NCBI GenBank assembly: GCA_009731375.1
Contig: BJOX01000097.1
Coordinates: 33,959-97,958, forward strand
DNA length: 64,000 nucleotides
Source of the DNA: Paulinella micropora
Taxonomy: Eukaryota > Cercozoa > Imbricatea > Euglyphida
Direction of reading: 5' to 3'
The position numbers were made by a program, and so were the translations under genes. This document shows, piece after piece, positions 1 through 8,777 of the stretch (positions within the stretch are counted from its first letter, which is position 1; every line of letters starts with the position of its first letter). The notes below the pieces were generated by a model. The model had not been told where the DNA came from, ran no database searches, and saw only the letters and a program-made list of their open reading frames with translations.

Positions 1-44
<44 letters not shown>
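1..44. repeat. (CT)n SSR at window edge
   Basis: A pure CT dinucleotide run that also serves as the polypyrimidine tract before the first exon-like segment. Confidence 0.9.
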
Positions 45-45
<1 letters not shown>

Positions 46-51
46 TCGCAG

Positions 52-102
52 GCTCAAAAGGAGCCTCGTCTCCCCCAGGACCCCCGGCGTGCTAGTAGTC
101 AG
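52..102 (+). CDS. Gene A exon, 51 bp
   Basis: A (CT)n polypyrimidine tract ending in TTCGCAG precedes the exon, and it ends at CAG followed by the strong donor GTAAAG at 103. The 17 codons are open in phase 0 (reading AQKEPRLPQDPRRASSQ). It is too short for any family assignment. Confidence 0.5.
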
Positions 103-870
103 GTAAAGCTTACATACAGCATTATATAAATTACATAGTTTCATTACTAGGGATAATGACATTCAAGTAGCAAAAAGCAACCAACTTTAATCCTCGCTTT
201 CTCTGTCAATGGTATTAAATACTGCACTAATTCTTACACAGTGGTTTGCAAGCCCGTCGCAAGTGCTTTCAGACCACGTGCTTAGAGTCATTCTACACCA
301 TGTCAAATCAATCCTTCCTACATACACCTATGCGCTTCCTTCTTTCCTTTCCTTCTTCCTTTCTTCCTTCCTTCCCTTCTTCCTTCCTTCCTTCCCTCCC
401 TCCTTCCCTCCCTCCGTCCTTCCTTCCTTCCTTCCTTCCTTCCTTCCTTCTTTCCTTCCTTCCTTATACCCAGAATTCCGGGTTTCTGGTTCCACTTCCT
501 GGATTTGCTTCCGGAAAAGCCTGGGCCTGTGGTGCCACTTTCACACCCAGAACCCGGAAACCTGGTTGGTCTAGAATGGGCCTTAGAGTTGTTGCAACCT
601 TGACTATTGATCGGGAACAATAATATCAAAGTTCAATGAGTTTGTAATACACCGCAAGTACCCAGAATGGTTTGGCGTATGTTTTGGCTACGCTATGATA
701 TATGTGTGGACAGATCAAGACGCGCTTGTACCTGGCGCTGCAAGAAGGGCAGGAGGAGTGGAAAGTGTCTTGGTTGCGTAGCTTGCCTGCGGTGCGGGAC
801 TTTCTTGTCAACGGGTTTAAGATGCCTGATGTTATTATGGTATGTTGTGGCATATTTTGAACAGGAGGGG

Positions 871-937
<67 letters not shown>

Positions 938-1010
938 GGNNNNNNNNNNNNNNNNNNNNNNNNNNNNNNNNNNNNNNNNNNNNNNNNNNNNNNNNNNNNN
1001 NNNNNNNNNG

Positions 1011-1057
<47 letters not shown>

Positions 1058-4000
1058 TTGAATTGAATGTTTGCTTTGTTTATCTCCTTGTGTGTGTGTG
1101 CGTGTGTGTAAAGGAACTGGTGACCAGCTACATCATGGTCACCAAATGGAAGTCCGATGATGACCTTGCTATCCCTGGCTCGGCTGACCACAGTGCAAGC
1201 TGTGCTGGCTCACACTGGCTTCGCTGACCATGAGGCTGACCACCAACACGGCGAAGATCGATTGAAGACAATGTGGCCAGCTACATCATGGTCACCGTCA
1301 AACGGAAGTCGGATAATGGCCATGCTAACCCTGGCTTGGCTGACCATGGTCATCACATGCAAGCCATGCTGGCTTCCCTGACCATGAGGCTGACCACCAA
1401 CAGCTCGAATAGTGATCGAAGGCAAAGTGGCTGACTACGTCAAGAAAGTCCACTTGTGACCAGCTACATCATGGTCACCAAATTCAAGTCAGATAATCGC
1501 CATGTCAGCCCTGGATTGGCTGACCATGGTCATCCCATCCAAGCCATGCGCCATTCGCTGACCGTGAGGCTGACTATCAACAGCGCGATGGTTGATTGAA
1601 AATGCAGCAAGAATGTGTCTGCTGTAAAAGTCAAGGGCTCCGTGACCTCAAACCATATATTGGAGCAAACCAGGAGACGCTCTGCGAGCCAGGCGTCGAG
1701 ACCTTTGCATCGGTCCGTGGTGCGAGTCAGAATGGCAAGCGTTGGCACTGCCCCCGGCAAAGTCCCATACCGACGACTGTCCAGATTTGCCGACTGGACT
1801 ACATGATACATCATGGCGGCCGGGGAGCAAAAGTCCTCTTCCTGCGTCCGTTCATTAGATGCAAAAGGGTAGACGTAATCCTGCCAGGGGGCTGAAACAG
1901 AAACTGGCATGGGAGTCGGTGGCTGGCAGTTCTTTTCTACCCTGCAGGGATGCACTGACACATTCTGCCAATGAGGTCTCCGTGGTCGGTGACTTTGTAG
2001 TCGAAAAGTCGGCCCAGGTTCAGGGAACTCAGGATGTACCGCGACCGCCCCACTCTTTTGGGCTGGGGACACTACTATCGAGTGAGGCGTACACCGATGA
2101 ATCAGTTGCGCAGTGCCCAGAGGCAAAGTAACCAGCACGTCCCGGTGGCGATGTAGAAAGGGCCCGAGCGGTGATGGCTGTCCATCAAGGAAGAAATGTC
2201 GGATGAAGCTCCATACACGTTGGGGTCGCCGAGCGAGACATGGACAACATAGTCACTGTTGATAGCCAGCCCGTCGTTTTTGCGCCGCCAGGCCGGCCCT
2301 GCCACCGTTAATTATACTGCGTGATGTTTGGAAATCCTCAGCGAAGATGGAAATAGAAATAAGGAGAGCCGCTGAGGAGAGCCGCTCAGCGGCTTTGCGT
2401 AGGCACGGCGGATGGCCTGCCAAAGAGTAACAGTTGGCTGGCTGAACCTCGACTGTCTGTAAAAAGCCGAAGCCATTTGTCATTCATGGGAAAAGATGAC
2501 ACCCCATGTTTTACCAAGAAAATCATCAATTTCCCAGTGGCACGGAATCAAACGAAACCCTCTCAATCGTTCATTCACTTGAAATAAAGCTTTTGAAGTC
2601 AATTAATTGTCTCGTGGCACCGTGTTACCGCTAAGCTTTTCAACTCCAGGTGTATTATCAGCCATATGAGGCGCCTCATGATGATTTTGAAACTACTAGC
2701 TGGCGCAAGTTAATACTAGTTTCATAAAAATTTAAACTGTCTGTAACTTCAAACTTGATTCAGAAAACTTCTCCCTCATCATAAGTTGATATTAATAAAA
2801 AATACACTGAAAGTTCATTGCATGATTCAATATTGTATCTCCTAGTAGGTCACTCAGTGCAGCCACGATCTGTACTATATAACTTAAGTCACTTAGATGT
2901 GACTCTCACTGTGACATTGCCAAGTTCATGATTGACTGTGACCTTTCAGATTTGACATGTGGCCCGGGTCGGATTGTATTAATAAGACGGTGACCTCAGC
3001 CCGGCCTGGCTGCCATCTTAATAAAATATTAATAGCTACTCTTGAGCGGCCGGCCCAACTTGTGACTTGAGTCAATCATTCATAATAATAACTTGATGAT
3101 AATCATTGAACTTTGAAGTTTACGCAAACACTGGTTTAATAAAATATTATACTTGCCACTCGTAACTACTTGTATTATATAATATTAATCATAGTGATAT
3201 ATTACTACTGAAATAACCTGCTATTTCTGAAACTTGTATAGTACATTGACTACTGAACGGTTGAAAGTTTCACTACAGACTTTCAAGCTAATGAAACAGC
3301 CATCATGGGCCATGCCACTGAAATTGCCGGCCACTGGCAGTTACCCGGCTACTACTACGGTTCCATTGGAAAATGTAGTACTTCAATTCTATTTCAACTT
3401 GAGTGACTCTGAGTGGTATTACTCAGTACGGTTAATACTGAGTAGTACTGAGATCGGTAATAGATATAGTTAGTAGCCCACTAACTACAAGGTAATATAT
3501 ATATCCATGTATCAGAACTATTTAACCGGCCGGGCCTGGTTATGCGGCAGTTAGATCACGTATCAGAATAATTAATGAATGATAAGAATATGGGCCAATC
3601 TATCTTTGTGGTCGGACCCGCCGAGTAGTAGGTGATCCGCATATGATATGCCCCCACGCCATACTGAGTGGGTCTAGCGGTTATTGTTCCATTCATAGTT
3701 GCCGACCATTCATTATAGTTCTCCCGGCGTTGAAGTTCCGTTGAAGTTCCGTTGCCGCGGACATTGATATTAATATTGTCATCGGATGATCAGGCGGATG
3801 GCTCCATCTAAAGACATTCTTCTGTACCCAGGCTGGTATGAAGTACCGACCTACTTTAGGTTATGAAGCCTTGCAGCGCAGACTCCCGAAGCGTGAGGAA
3901 TACCTTGGGGAGGGTTCCCAAGGACCGAAGAAGGCAGACACCAACACCAAGAGGGATGTTGTCCTGTTCGTGTCTGGTGTCGGAACAGAACTAATTTCTG

Positions 4001-4269
4001 TTTGCTGTGTGTGGCTCGGACAGGTAACTGGCCCACGGTGAGGTCCTGTGCGAGTGGACTCCAGCTGAGTCTTATCGCAGTGGGTGGTGGTTCGAGGCCG
4101 ACGGCCCCCGACGCTCAGCCAGCCAGCCCATCTAGGCGTCAAGAGCCCCTTTGAAGTTGGGTGCGTTCCGTGGACAGACTCCTGGCAGTGGAGCCGTGTC
4201 AAGCGCCAGTGTAGCAGGGGACGACAGTTTCCGGCACTGACCGTGTTCAGCACAACAGACAGTCTTTAA
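52..4269 (+). CDS. Gene A: spliced gene of unknown function (partial model)
   Basis: I join four exons by splice sites and phase: 52-102, 714-839, 3832-4023 and 4081-4269. All are phase 0 at both ends and open in the chosen frame, giving about 185 residues and a TAA stop at 4267-4269. The first exon is preceded by a (CT)n tract and the gene probably starts upstream of the window. I recognise no domain. The second exon is helical and leucine-rich, the third is basic then hydrophobic, and the last is rich in Arg, Trp and Cys. The second intron (840-3831) contains a poly-G tract with a sequence gap, a three-copy tandem repeat and an unrelated reverse-strand ORF, and could hide more exons. The last intron is only 57 bp, unlike the SSR-swollen introns elsewhere. 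Transcript data would decide the model. Confidence 0.45.
336..465. repeat. (CCTT/CTTT)n SSR
   Basis: An imperfect CTTC/CCTT tetranucleotide run in the first intron of gene A. Just after it lies a degenerate duplicated segment: ACCCAGAATTCCGGGTT near 469 and ACCCAGAACCCGGAAAC near 545. Confidence 0.85.
714..839 (+). CDS. Gene A exon, 126 bp
   Basis: The acceptor is GTGGACAG and the donor ATG|GTATGT. All 42 codons are open in phase 0. The peptide has a leucine-rich, amphipathic character (for example LYLALQEGQEEWKVSWLRSL). An overlapping frame starting near 659 is also open for part of this region, so the frame choice rests on phase agreement with neighbouring exons. Confidence 0.45.
867..1053. 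repeat. Poly-G tract, N-gap, then (GA)n
   Basis: A run of about 70 G is followed by an N-gap (940-1009) and then a (GA)n run. The gap sits inside a homopolymer, so the real length is unknown. It lies in the second intron of gene A. Confidence 0.9.
940..1009. other. Sequence gap
   Basis: A run of N inside a poly-G tract. Other gaps are at 5150-5169, 17625-17634, 20555-20564, 21008-21017, 30661-30723 and 31021-31030, all inside homopolymers or SSRs. Confidence 0.99.
1119..1590. repeat. Three-copy tandem repeat, about 155-185 bp unit
   Basis: The words GACCAGCTACATCATGGTCA, GGCTGACCATGGTCATC and CATGAGGCTGACCACCAAC recur. Copies start near 1121, 1274 and 1457. Copies differ by point changes and small indels. 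No simple-sequence core is involved, unlike most repeats in this window. I see no protein reading frame conserved across the copies. Confidence 0.8.
1530..2138 (-). CDS. Unrecognised reverse-strand ORF, 202 codons
   Basis: An open frame of 202 codons with normal base composition and no low complexity. No domain or motif is recognised. It overlaps the last copy of the tandem repeat above at its 3' end. A forward-strand frame (about 1607-1895, ending TGA) overlaps it after an AG acceptor and begins with a Cys-rich CVCC segment, so either or neither could be real. Just upstream on the same strand (2102-2305) lies another protein-like frame. Both could be exons of one gene or decayed mobile DNA. 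Confidence 0.2.
   Translation of the reverse strand: MLVTLPLGTAQLIHRCTPHSIVVSPAQKSGAVAVHPEFPEPGPTFRLQSHRPRRPHWQNVSVHPCRVEKNCQPPTPMPVSVSAPWQDYVYPFASNERTQEEDFCSPAAMMYHVVQSANLDSRRYGTLPGAVPTLAILTRTTDRCKGLDAWLAERLLVCSNIWFEVTEPLTFTADTFLLHFQSTIALLIVSLTVSEWRMAWMG
2310..3825. other. AT-rich stretch without recognised genes
   Basis: Apart from a weak ORF near 3234-3473, this stretch shows alternating AT-rich and GGCCGGCC-type words, short ATTAATA runs and local inverted words such as TACTCAGTAC…GTAGTACTGAG near 3418-3455. It resembles 62000-62300 in style. I see no gene, RNA gene or long repeat in it. Confidence 0.5.
3832..4023 (+). CDS. Gene A exon, 192 bp
   Basis: The acceptor TTCTTCTGTACCCAG precedes the exon and the donor CAG|GTAACT follows it. 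The 64 codons are open in phase 0. The first half is basic (…ALQRRLPKREEYLGEG…) and the second half ends in a hydrophobic stretch with two adjacent cysteines. If the following 57-bp intron is not spliced, translation would stop after five more codons at TGA 4039-4041. Confidence 0.45.
4081..4269 (+). CDS. Gene A terminal exon
   Basis: The acceptor is CTTATCGCAG. The exon is open in phase 0 for 62 codons to TAA at 4267-4269. The peptide is rich in Arg, Pro and Trp (PWTDSWQWSRVKRQC). No known domain is recognised. A second short ORF on the opposite strand overlaps it (4132-4422), so the coding strand is supported only by the splice chain. Confidence 0.42.
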   Translation, partial: WVVVRGRRPPTLSQPAHLGVKSPFEVGCVPWTDSWQWSRVKRQCSRGRQFPALTVFSTTDSL

Positions 4270-4636
4270 TCCCGTTTCAGGGTGGACTCTGCAGGTGGCT
4301 CTGTCTCTCGACACCCATCCTGAGCAGACCCCACCCGTTTTGGGCGTTCTACAGCCTGTGTTATGGCTCATTAGAAAGCTCTTGATGAGAGCTTTCAAAC
4401 GAGCCGCTACACACGCCCTCAAGATCAGAACTGGTTGAGAACGAAGAGTTTGAAATCATTGCTCATGGTGGTTAAGAACAAGGAACTTCTCCTGATGGCG
4501 GTGGGCAAAACCGCCAAAGTGAACGGTGCATTAAGCGTTGCCACGGTTTTAGCACGGCCGTACGCGAGGAGGCTCCTACTTAGAAAGTCACAGTTAGTAC
4601 ATACGTGCGTATGCTTAAGGTATGTTTATAAGGTCA

Positions 4637-4760
4637 ACGTATGTATGTATGTATGTATGTATGTATGTATGTATGTATGCATGTATATATGTATGCATGT
4701 ATGTATGTATGTATGTACGTAGGTATGTAGGTCATGCATGTATGTATGTATGTATGTATG

Positions 4761-4794
<34 letters not shown>

Positions 4795-4862
4795 TGTATG
4801 TGCGCACTCACTGTACATAGGTACGTACCTATGTATGTATGTATGTATGTATGTATGTACTT
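4637..4862. repeat. (TATG)n SSR
   Basis: A tetranucleotide array with a GCGCACTCACTGTACATAGG interruption near 4802. Its right flank (4853-4900) recurs in inverted orientation at 7141-7195. Confidence 0.9.
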
Positions 4863-4941
4863 CAAAAGACTTAGTGTGACCTCCTATCTTTTTCCGAGGC
4901 TTCACGTGATACACTTACGTAACCTCATAGCCGTATGTAAC

Positions 4942-5052
<111 letters not shown>

Positions 5053-5103
5053 TAGGTGCTGCGCCAACACCTGAAAGGATGGTTTGCGGTGCGCTTCGCG
5101 CAG

Positions 5104-5104
<1 letters not shown>

Positions 5105-5136
<32 letters not shown>

Positions 5137-5192
5137 CCCCCCGGGGGGGNNNNNNNNNNNNNNNNNNNNCCCCCCCCCCCCCCCCCCCCCCC
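5105..5192. repeat. Poly-C tract with N-gap
   Basis: A C homopolymer broken by 20 N (5150-5169). The array length is unresolved. Confidence 0.9.
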
Positions 5193-5870
5193 TCGGGCTG
5201 GGGTTCCCGGGGGAGGGCCCCCCGGACCCCCCCTTTCCCGTAGGGTACGTTCAATTGCCGGAGGTACCAACAGAACGCAAGTGTAAGCTCTGGTGGCACA
5301 AACACCTAAAATCTCTGGTTTTTGTGCCACCCACCACCAAAACTTTTTTATCTTCGAAGAGAGCGCACCGAGAGGTGTCGGGTACACCAAACATCAGCCT
5401 CAAACTCCCTCTGGTGTGCGCAAACGGCGACTGGTGGCGCAAAAACCTCAATTTTTTGTGTGTAGGCCACCCAGCGCCACAATTTTTATATTTTTGAAGA
5501 GAGCTCATCAAGAAGTGTCAGATACACCAACTGCCGCTAACTCCTTCTGGTGTGCGCAAACGGCGGCTGGTCCTCAATTTTCTGGTGCGAGTGCCACCCG
5601 CGACCAAAAACTGGTACGTACAACCGCCGGGCTGGGGTTCCCGGTGGGAGGGCCACCCGGAAATCCCCTTTCCCGTCGACAGGGTACGTTCAATTGCCGG
5701 AGGGCGCCCGGTGGCACAAGACCTCAATTTTTTGGTGTGGGTGCCACCCGTGACCAAAACGGCGCGACCAAAACGGGTACGTACAATCACCGGGCTGGGG
5801 TTCTCGGGGGCCCGGACCCCCCCTGCCCCGTCGACATAGTACGTTCACTTGCCGGAGGCACCGGCAAGTA
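5193..5870. repeat. Mosaic tandem repeats (about 137-bp unit plus GC-rich 75-bp module)
   Basis: A unit beginning CTGGTGGCACAAACACC near 5289 and CTGGTGGCGCAAAAACC near 5431 repeats with a period near 137 bp, with a partial third copy near 5565. A GC-rich module (CGGGCTGGGGTTCCCG … GTACGTTCAATTGCCGGAGG) occurs near 5193-5266, 5630-5702 and 5790-5860. Long open frames across the region (5293-5877) probably reflect the period rather than coding. Confidence 0.75.
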
Positions 5871-5875
5871 CTGCT

Positions 5876-6400
5876 AAAAAACAAGGAAATTTGGCATTCA
5901 GGACACTCCCCTAACGCAAATATTTGCGTGAATTCAAACAAAATTATACCAATATCAAGATCGAGTCTGGGGCTAGCAACCCTGCCACTATGAGCTCCCA
6001 ACTCCTCCTGGTTCCCACAAACCATGATTTATTCCGATGGGAGAGCAGAAAGGCTAAAAAAACAAGGAATTTTGGCATTCAGGACACTCCCCTAACGCAA
6101 ATATTTGCGTGAATTCCAAAGAAATTATACAAGCATCAAGATCGAGTCTGGGGCTAGCCACCCTGTCATTATGAGCTCCCAACAACTCCTCCTGGTTCAC
6201 ACAAACCATGATTTATTCCGATTGGGGTGCGAAAAAAACCAAGGAATTTTGGCATTCAGGACACTCCCCTAACGTAATTCCAAAAAAATCATATCAGCAT
6301 GAGTCTGGGGCTAGCCACCCTGCAAACATGAGCTCCCAACTCCTCCTTGTTCCCACAAACCATGATTTATCCCGACAGATGCGAAAATGCGGGGGGGTGT
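5876..6400. repeat. Three-copy tandem repeat, about 178-bp unit, with internal palindrome
   Basis: Copies begin with AAGGAATTTTGGCATTCAGG-like words near 5882, 6064 and 6240 and end in ACAAACCATGATTTATTCCG. The first two carry the perfect palindrome ACGCAAATATTTGCGT. The third reads AACGTAATTCC at that place, having lost almost exactly the palindrome. Confidence 0.85.
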
Positions 6401-6462
6401 ACACAATTTCATTTTCCCCCTCCCCCTAAACCCCCACCACCCCCTCACCAACACCTTTCAGG

Positions 6463-6463
6463 G

Positions 6464-6501
<38 letters not shown>
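6463..6501. repeat. (ATA)n tail
   Basis: An AAT array next to the SINE-like element at 6503. On the element's own strand it is a 3' (TTA)n tail. Confidence 0.85.
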
Positions 6502-6502
<1 letters not shown>

Positions 6503-6734
6503 GTGCTTCTCTGTCAATGGCTGATGCAAATCTGCACATGCGCCTCCATCGTCTCACCCGTCAGGGACCTACGAAGAATTGACGATAGGCTCTAATGACA
6601 CCCCCGCACGGGCAGTTCCAACACTTCCAGACGGACCGGTATGTTCAAATGAAAATACTGGTGGCACCGACGGGAATCGAACTGGCGACAGGGCCCAGAT
6701 GGTAGAACTTGACCACTGGGCTATCACGGTGTCC
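6503..6734 (-). mobile_element. tRNA-derived SINE-like element, copy 1
   Basis: On the minus strand it starts GGACACCGTGATAGCCCAG. It carries an RNA polymerase III A-box-like TAGCCCAGTGG and a B-box-like AGTTCGATTCC about 45 bases later, then a tRNA-like end GGTGCCACCA. An unrelated body of about 155 bp follows, ending GAGAAGCACTATT and running into a (TTA)n tail. This is the architecture of a tRNA-derived SINE. It forms a tandem pair with the copy at 6784. Confidence 0.75.
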
Positions 6735-6783
<49 letters not shown>

Positions 6784-6785
<2 letters not shown>

Positions 6786-7013
6786 CTTCTCTGTCAATGG
6801 CTGATGCAAATCTGCACATGCGCCTCCATCGTCTCACCCGTGAGGGGAGTACGAAGAATTGACGATAGGCTCTAATGACCCCCCCGCAAGGGCAGTTCCA
6901 ACACGTCCAGACGGACCGGTATGTTCAATGAAAATACTGGTGGCACCGACGGGAATCGAACTGGCGACAGGGCCCAGATGGTAGAACTTGACCACTGGGC
7001 TATCACGGTGTCC
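6784..7013 (-). mobile_element. tRNA-derived SINE-like element, copy 2
   Basis: Nearly identical to the copy at 6503-6734, with the same A-box, B-box, body and (TTA)n tail (tail on the plus strand at 6736-6783). The two copies lie head to tail with only the tail between them. Confidence 0.75.
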
Positions 7014-7015
7014 AA

Positions 7016-7073
<58 letters not shown>

Positions 7074-7135
7074 TTAATACTAAAAAGGATAATAATAATA
7101 ATAATAATGATAATGATGATAATGATAATAGTAAT
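7014..7135. repeat. (AAT)n SSR
   Basis: An AAT array with TGATAATGATGAT interruptions. It separates the SINE pair from the inverted fragment at 7141. Confidence 0.85.
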
Positions 7136-7140
7136 ATGTC

Positions 7141-7290
7141 TTCAAGTGTATCATTTGAAGCAAAAAATAGGAGGTCACACTAAGTCTTTTGAAGTACATA
7201 CATACATACATACATACATGCATGCATACATACATACATACACACACACACTAAGTCTTTTGAAGTACATACATATATACATATACATAC
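7141..7290 (-). repeat. Inverted copies of the 4853-4900 segment
   Basis: The words TAGGAGGTCACACTAAGTC and TTTTGAAGTACATACAT are the reverse complement of the right edge of the TATG array at 4853-4895. A second partial copy is at 7250-7270. The phrase TAACCTCATA(A/G)CCGTATGT follows in both places (4920 and 7326), but there it is in direct orientation, so the rearrangement is complex. Confidence 0.7.
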
Positions 7291-7443
7291 ATACATACAC
7301 ATACTACATACATACATACATAACATAACCTCATAACCGTATGTATGCCATCATTCTACATATGATATATTTACGTAAAAGATAGTGATACTCATACACG
7401 ATATTTTATTTACGTAACCTCAGATGATAATTGCGAAAACGTC

Positions 7444-7532
7444 GGTATGTATGTATGCATGTATGTATGTATGTATGTATGTTTTGTTTATGTATGTATG
7501 TATGTATGTATGTATGTATGTATGTATGTATC
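7444..7532. repeat. (TATG)n SSR
   Basis: A tetranucleotide array followed by an AT-rich stretch with a (TA)n run at 7717-7750. Confidence 0.85.
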
Positions 7533-7711
7533 TTGGCGATCATAATAGTTAGTCTTTTCTCTTCATCATACATTTTCTGTTCATAATATATTTTCTCTCC
7601 ATAAACCATCTTTTCTCTTCATAATATACTTATAAACATATGTAAGCGTATGCTTTTTTAGTCGACCACCATGCGCATGTGTTCTCACCAGGTCGTCTAT
7701 TATGTGATAGC

Positions 7712-7753
<42 letters not shown>

Positions 7754-7875
7754 CTATAAAACTATTTTTGTTTTATTTTATTCTTTTTTAATTTTTTTTT
7801 TATTAAAATAATTATATTGATCTTGCTACGGAAATATTCATATATATATATATATATACACTTGGCAAAGCAAAG

Positions 7876-7949
7876 CTATTCAGCTTTGAACATGGTGTCC
7901 TCGTTCAATATTTGATGATACAGTAATGTTGAGCCCGCTATTTCGAAGC
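7876..7949 (-). CDS. Possible terminal exon on the minus strand
   Basis: After a (CTAT)n tract ending CTATAAAG, a frame runs [18 protein letters not shown]… to a TAG stop at 7876-7878. It looks like normal protein rather than repeat translation. It could be the last exon of gene B, but the acceptor would leave two bases before the first codon, whereas the last clear gene B exon (21213-21238) ends in phase 0, so a missing exon would be required. Confidence 0.25.
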
Positions 7950-7953
7950 CTTT

Positions 7954-8033
<80 letters not shown>

Positions 8034-8082
8034 GTAGGTAGATAGATAGATAGATATGTAGATAGATAGGTAGGTAGGTAGG

Positions 8083-8115
<33 letters not shown>

Positions 8116-8157
8116 GGATAGATTGATAGATAGATAAATAGATAGATAGATAGATAG
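7950..8157. repeat. (TAGA)n SSR with TAGG islands
   Basis: A GATA-type tetranucleotide array with a TAGG block in the middle. Confidence 0.9.
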
Positions 8158-8272
8158 TGGTATGACAATGCTGGTGTTTGTCCTGGGCTTTGCAACGATG
8201 CATGCATGCATGTATGTATGTATGTATGTATGTATTGGGCTTTGCAACGATGCCACCAGCAATGTCATACCA
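8158..8272. repeat. Inverted repeat flanking a TATG array
   Basis: TGGTATGACAATGCTGGTG at 8158 is repeated as an inverted copy, CACCAGCAATGTCATACCA, at 8254 (one mismatch). GGGCTTTGCAACGATGC is repeated directly at about 8190 and 8237. An SSR lies between them and SSRs lie outside. Confidence 0.7.
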
Positions 8273-8274
8273 CC

Positions 8275-8344
<70 letters not shown>

Positions 8345-8601
8345 CAGATTCAATCTATCTACTATTTGACGAGAAACTTGCGCTCAAAGTGGTTTTTATG
8401 TATGTATTTATGTACGTATGTACGTACGTAAGTATGTATGTATGTATGTATGTATGTATGTATGTATGTATGTATGTATGTCTGTGATTTTGCCAGTTGC
8501 GTGTCCCCAGTAAGTCAGTATTATCTATATTATATGCACATAACAATCATATAATTGTGTGTTTGCGTAGTCAACCATGTCGCACGTGTTTGTGGTAGCT
8601 C

Positions 8602-8646
<45 letters not shown>

Positions 8647-8680
8647 TAGATAGATATAGATAAATATATAGATAGACATT
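8273..8680. repeat. (CTAT)n, (TATG)n and (TAGA)n SSRs with short unique islands
   Basis: Arrays at 8273-8345, 8398-8481 and 8602-8676 are separated by unique islands. The island at 8545-8600 resembles one unit of the 19.7-21.2 kb satellite (GTTTGCGTAGTCAACCATGTCGCACGTG). Confidence 0.8.
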
Positions 8681-8777
8681 TGTATCTGACCGCCTATCTT
8701 CTTTTCTGTATTATTATTGATGTTTATACACCATAGTCATGTGGCAATGTGTTTACCTAGTATGCCATGTAGCAGGT

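Noticed and set aside
5293-5877. 194-codon forward ORF as a gene
   Set aside because: It lies across the 137-bp tandem repeat and repeats the same peptide with changes; overlapping frames are equally open.
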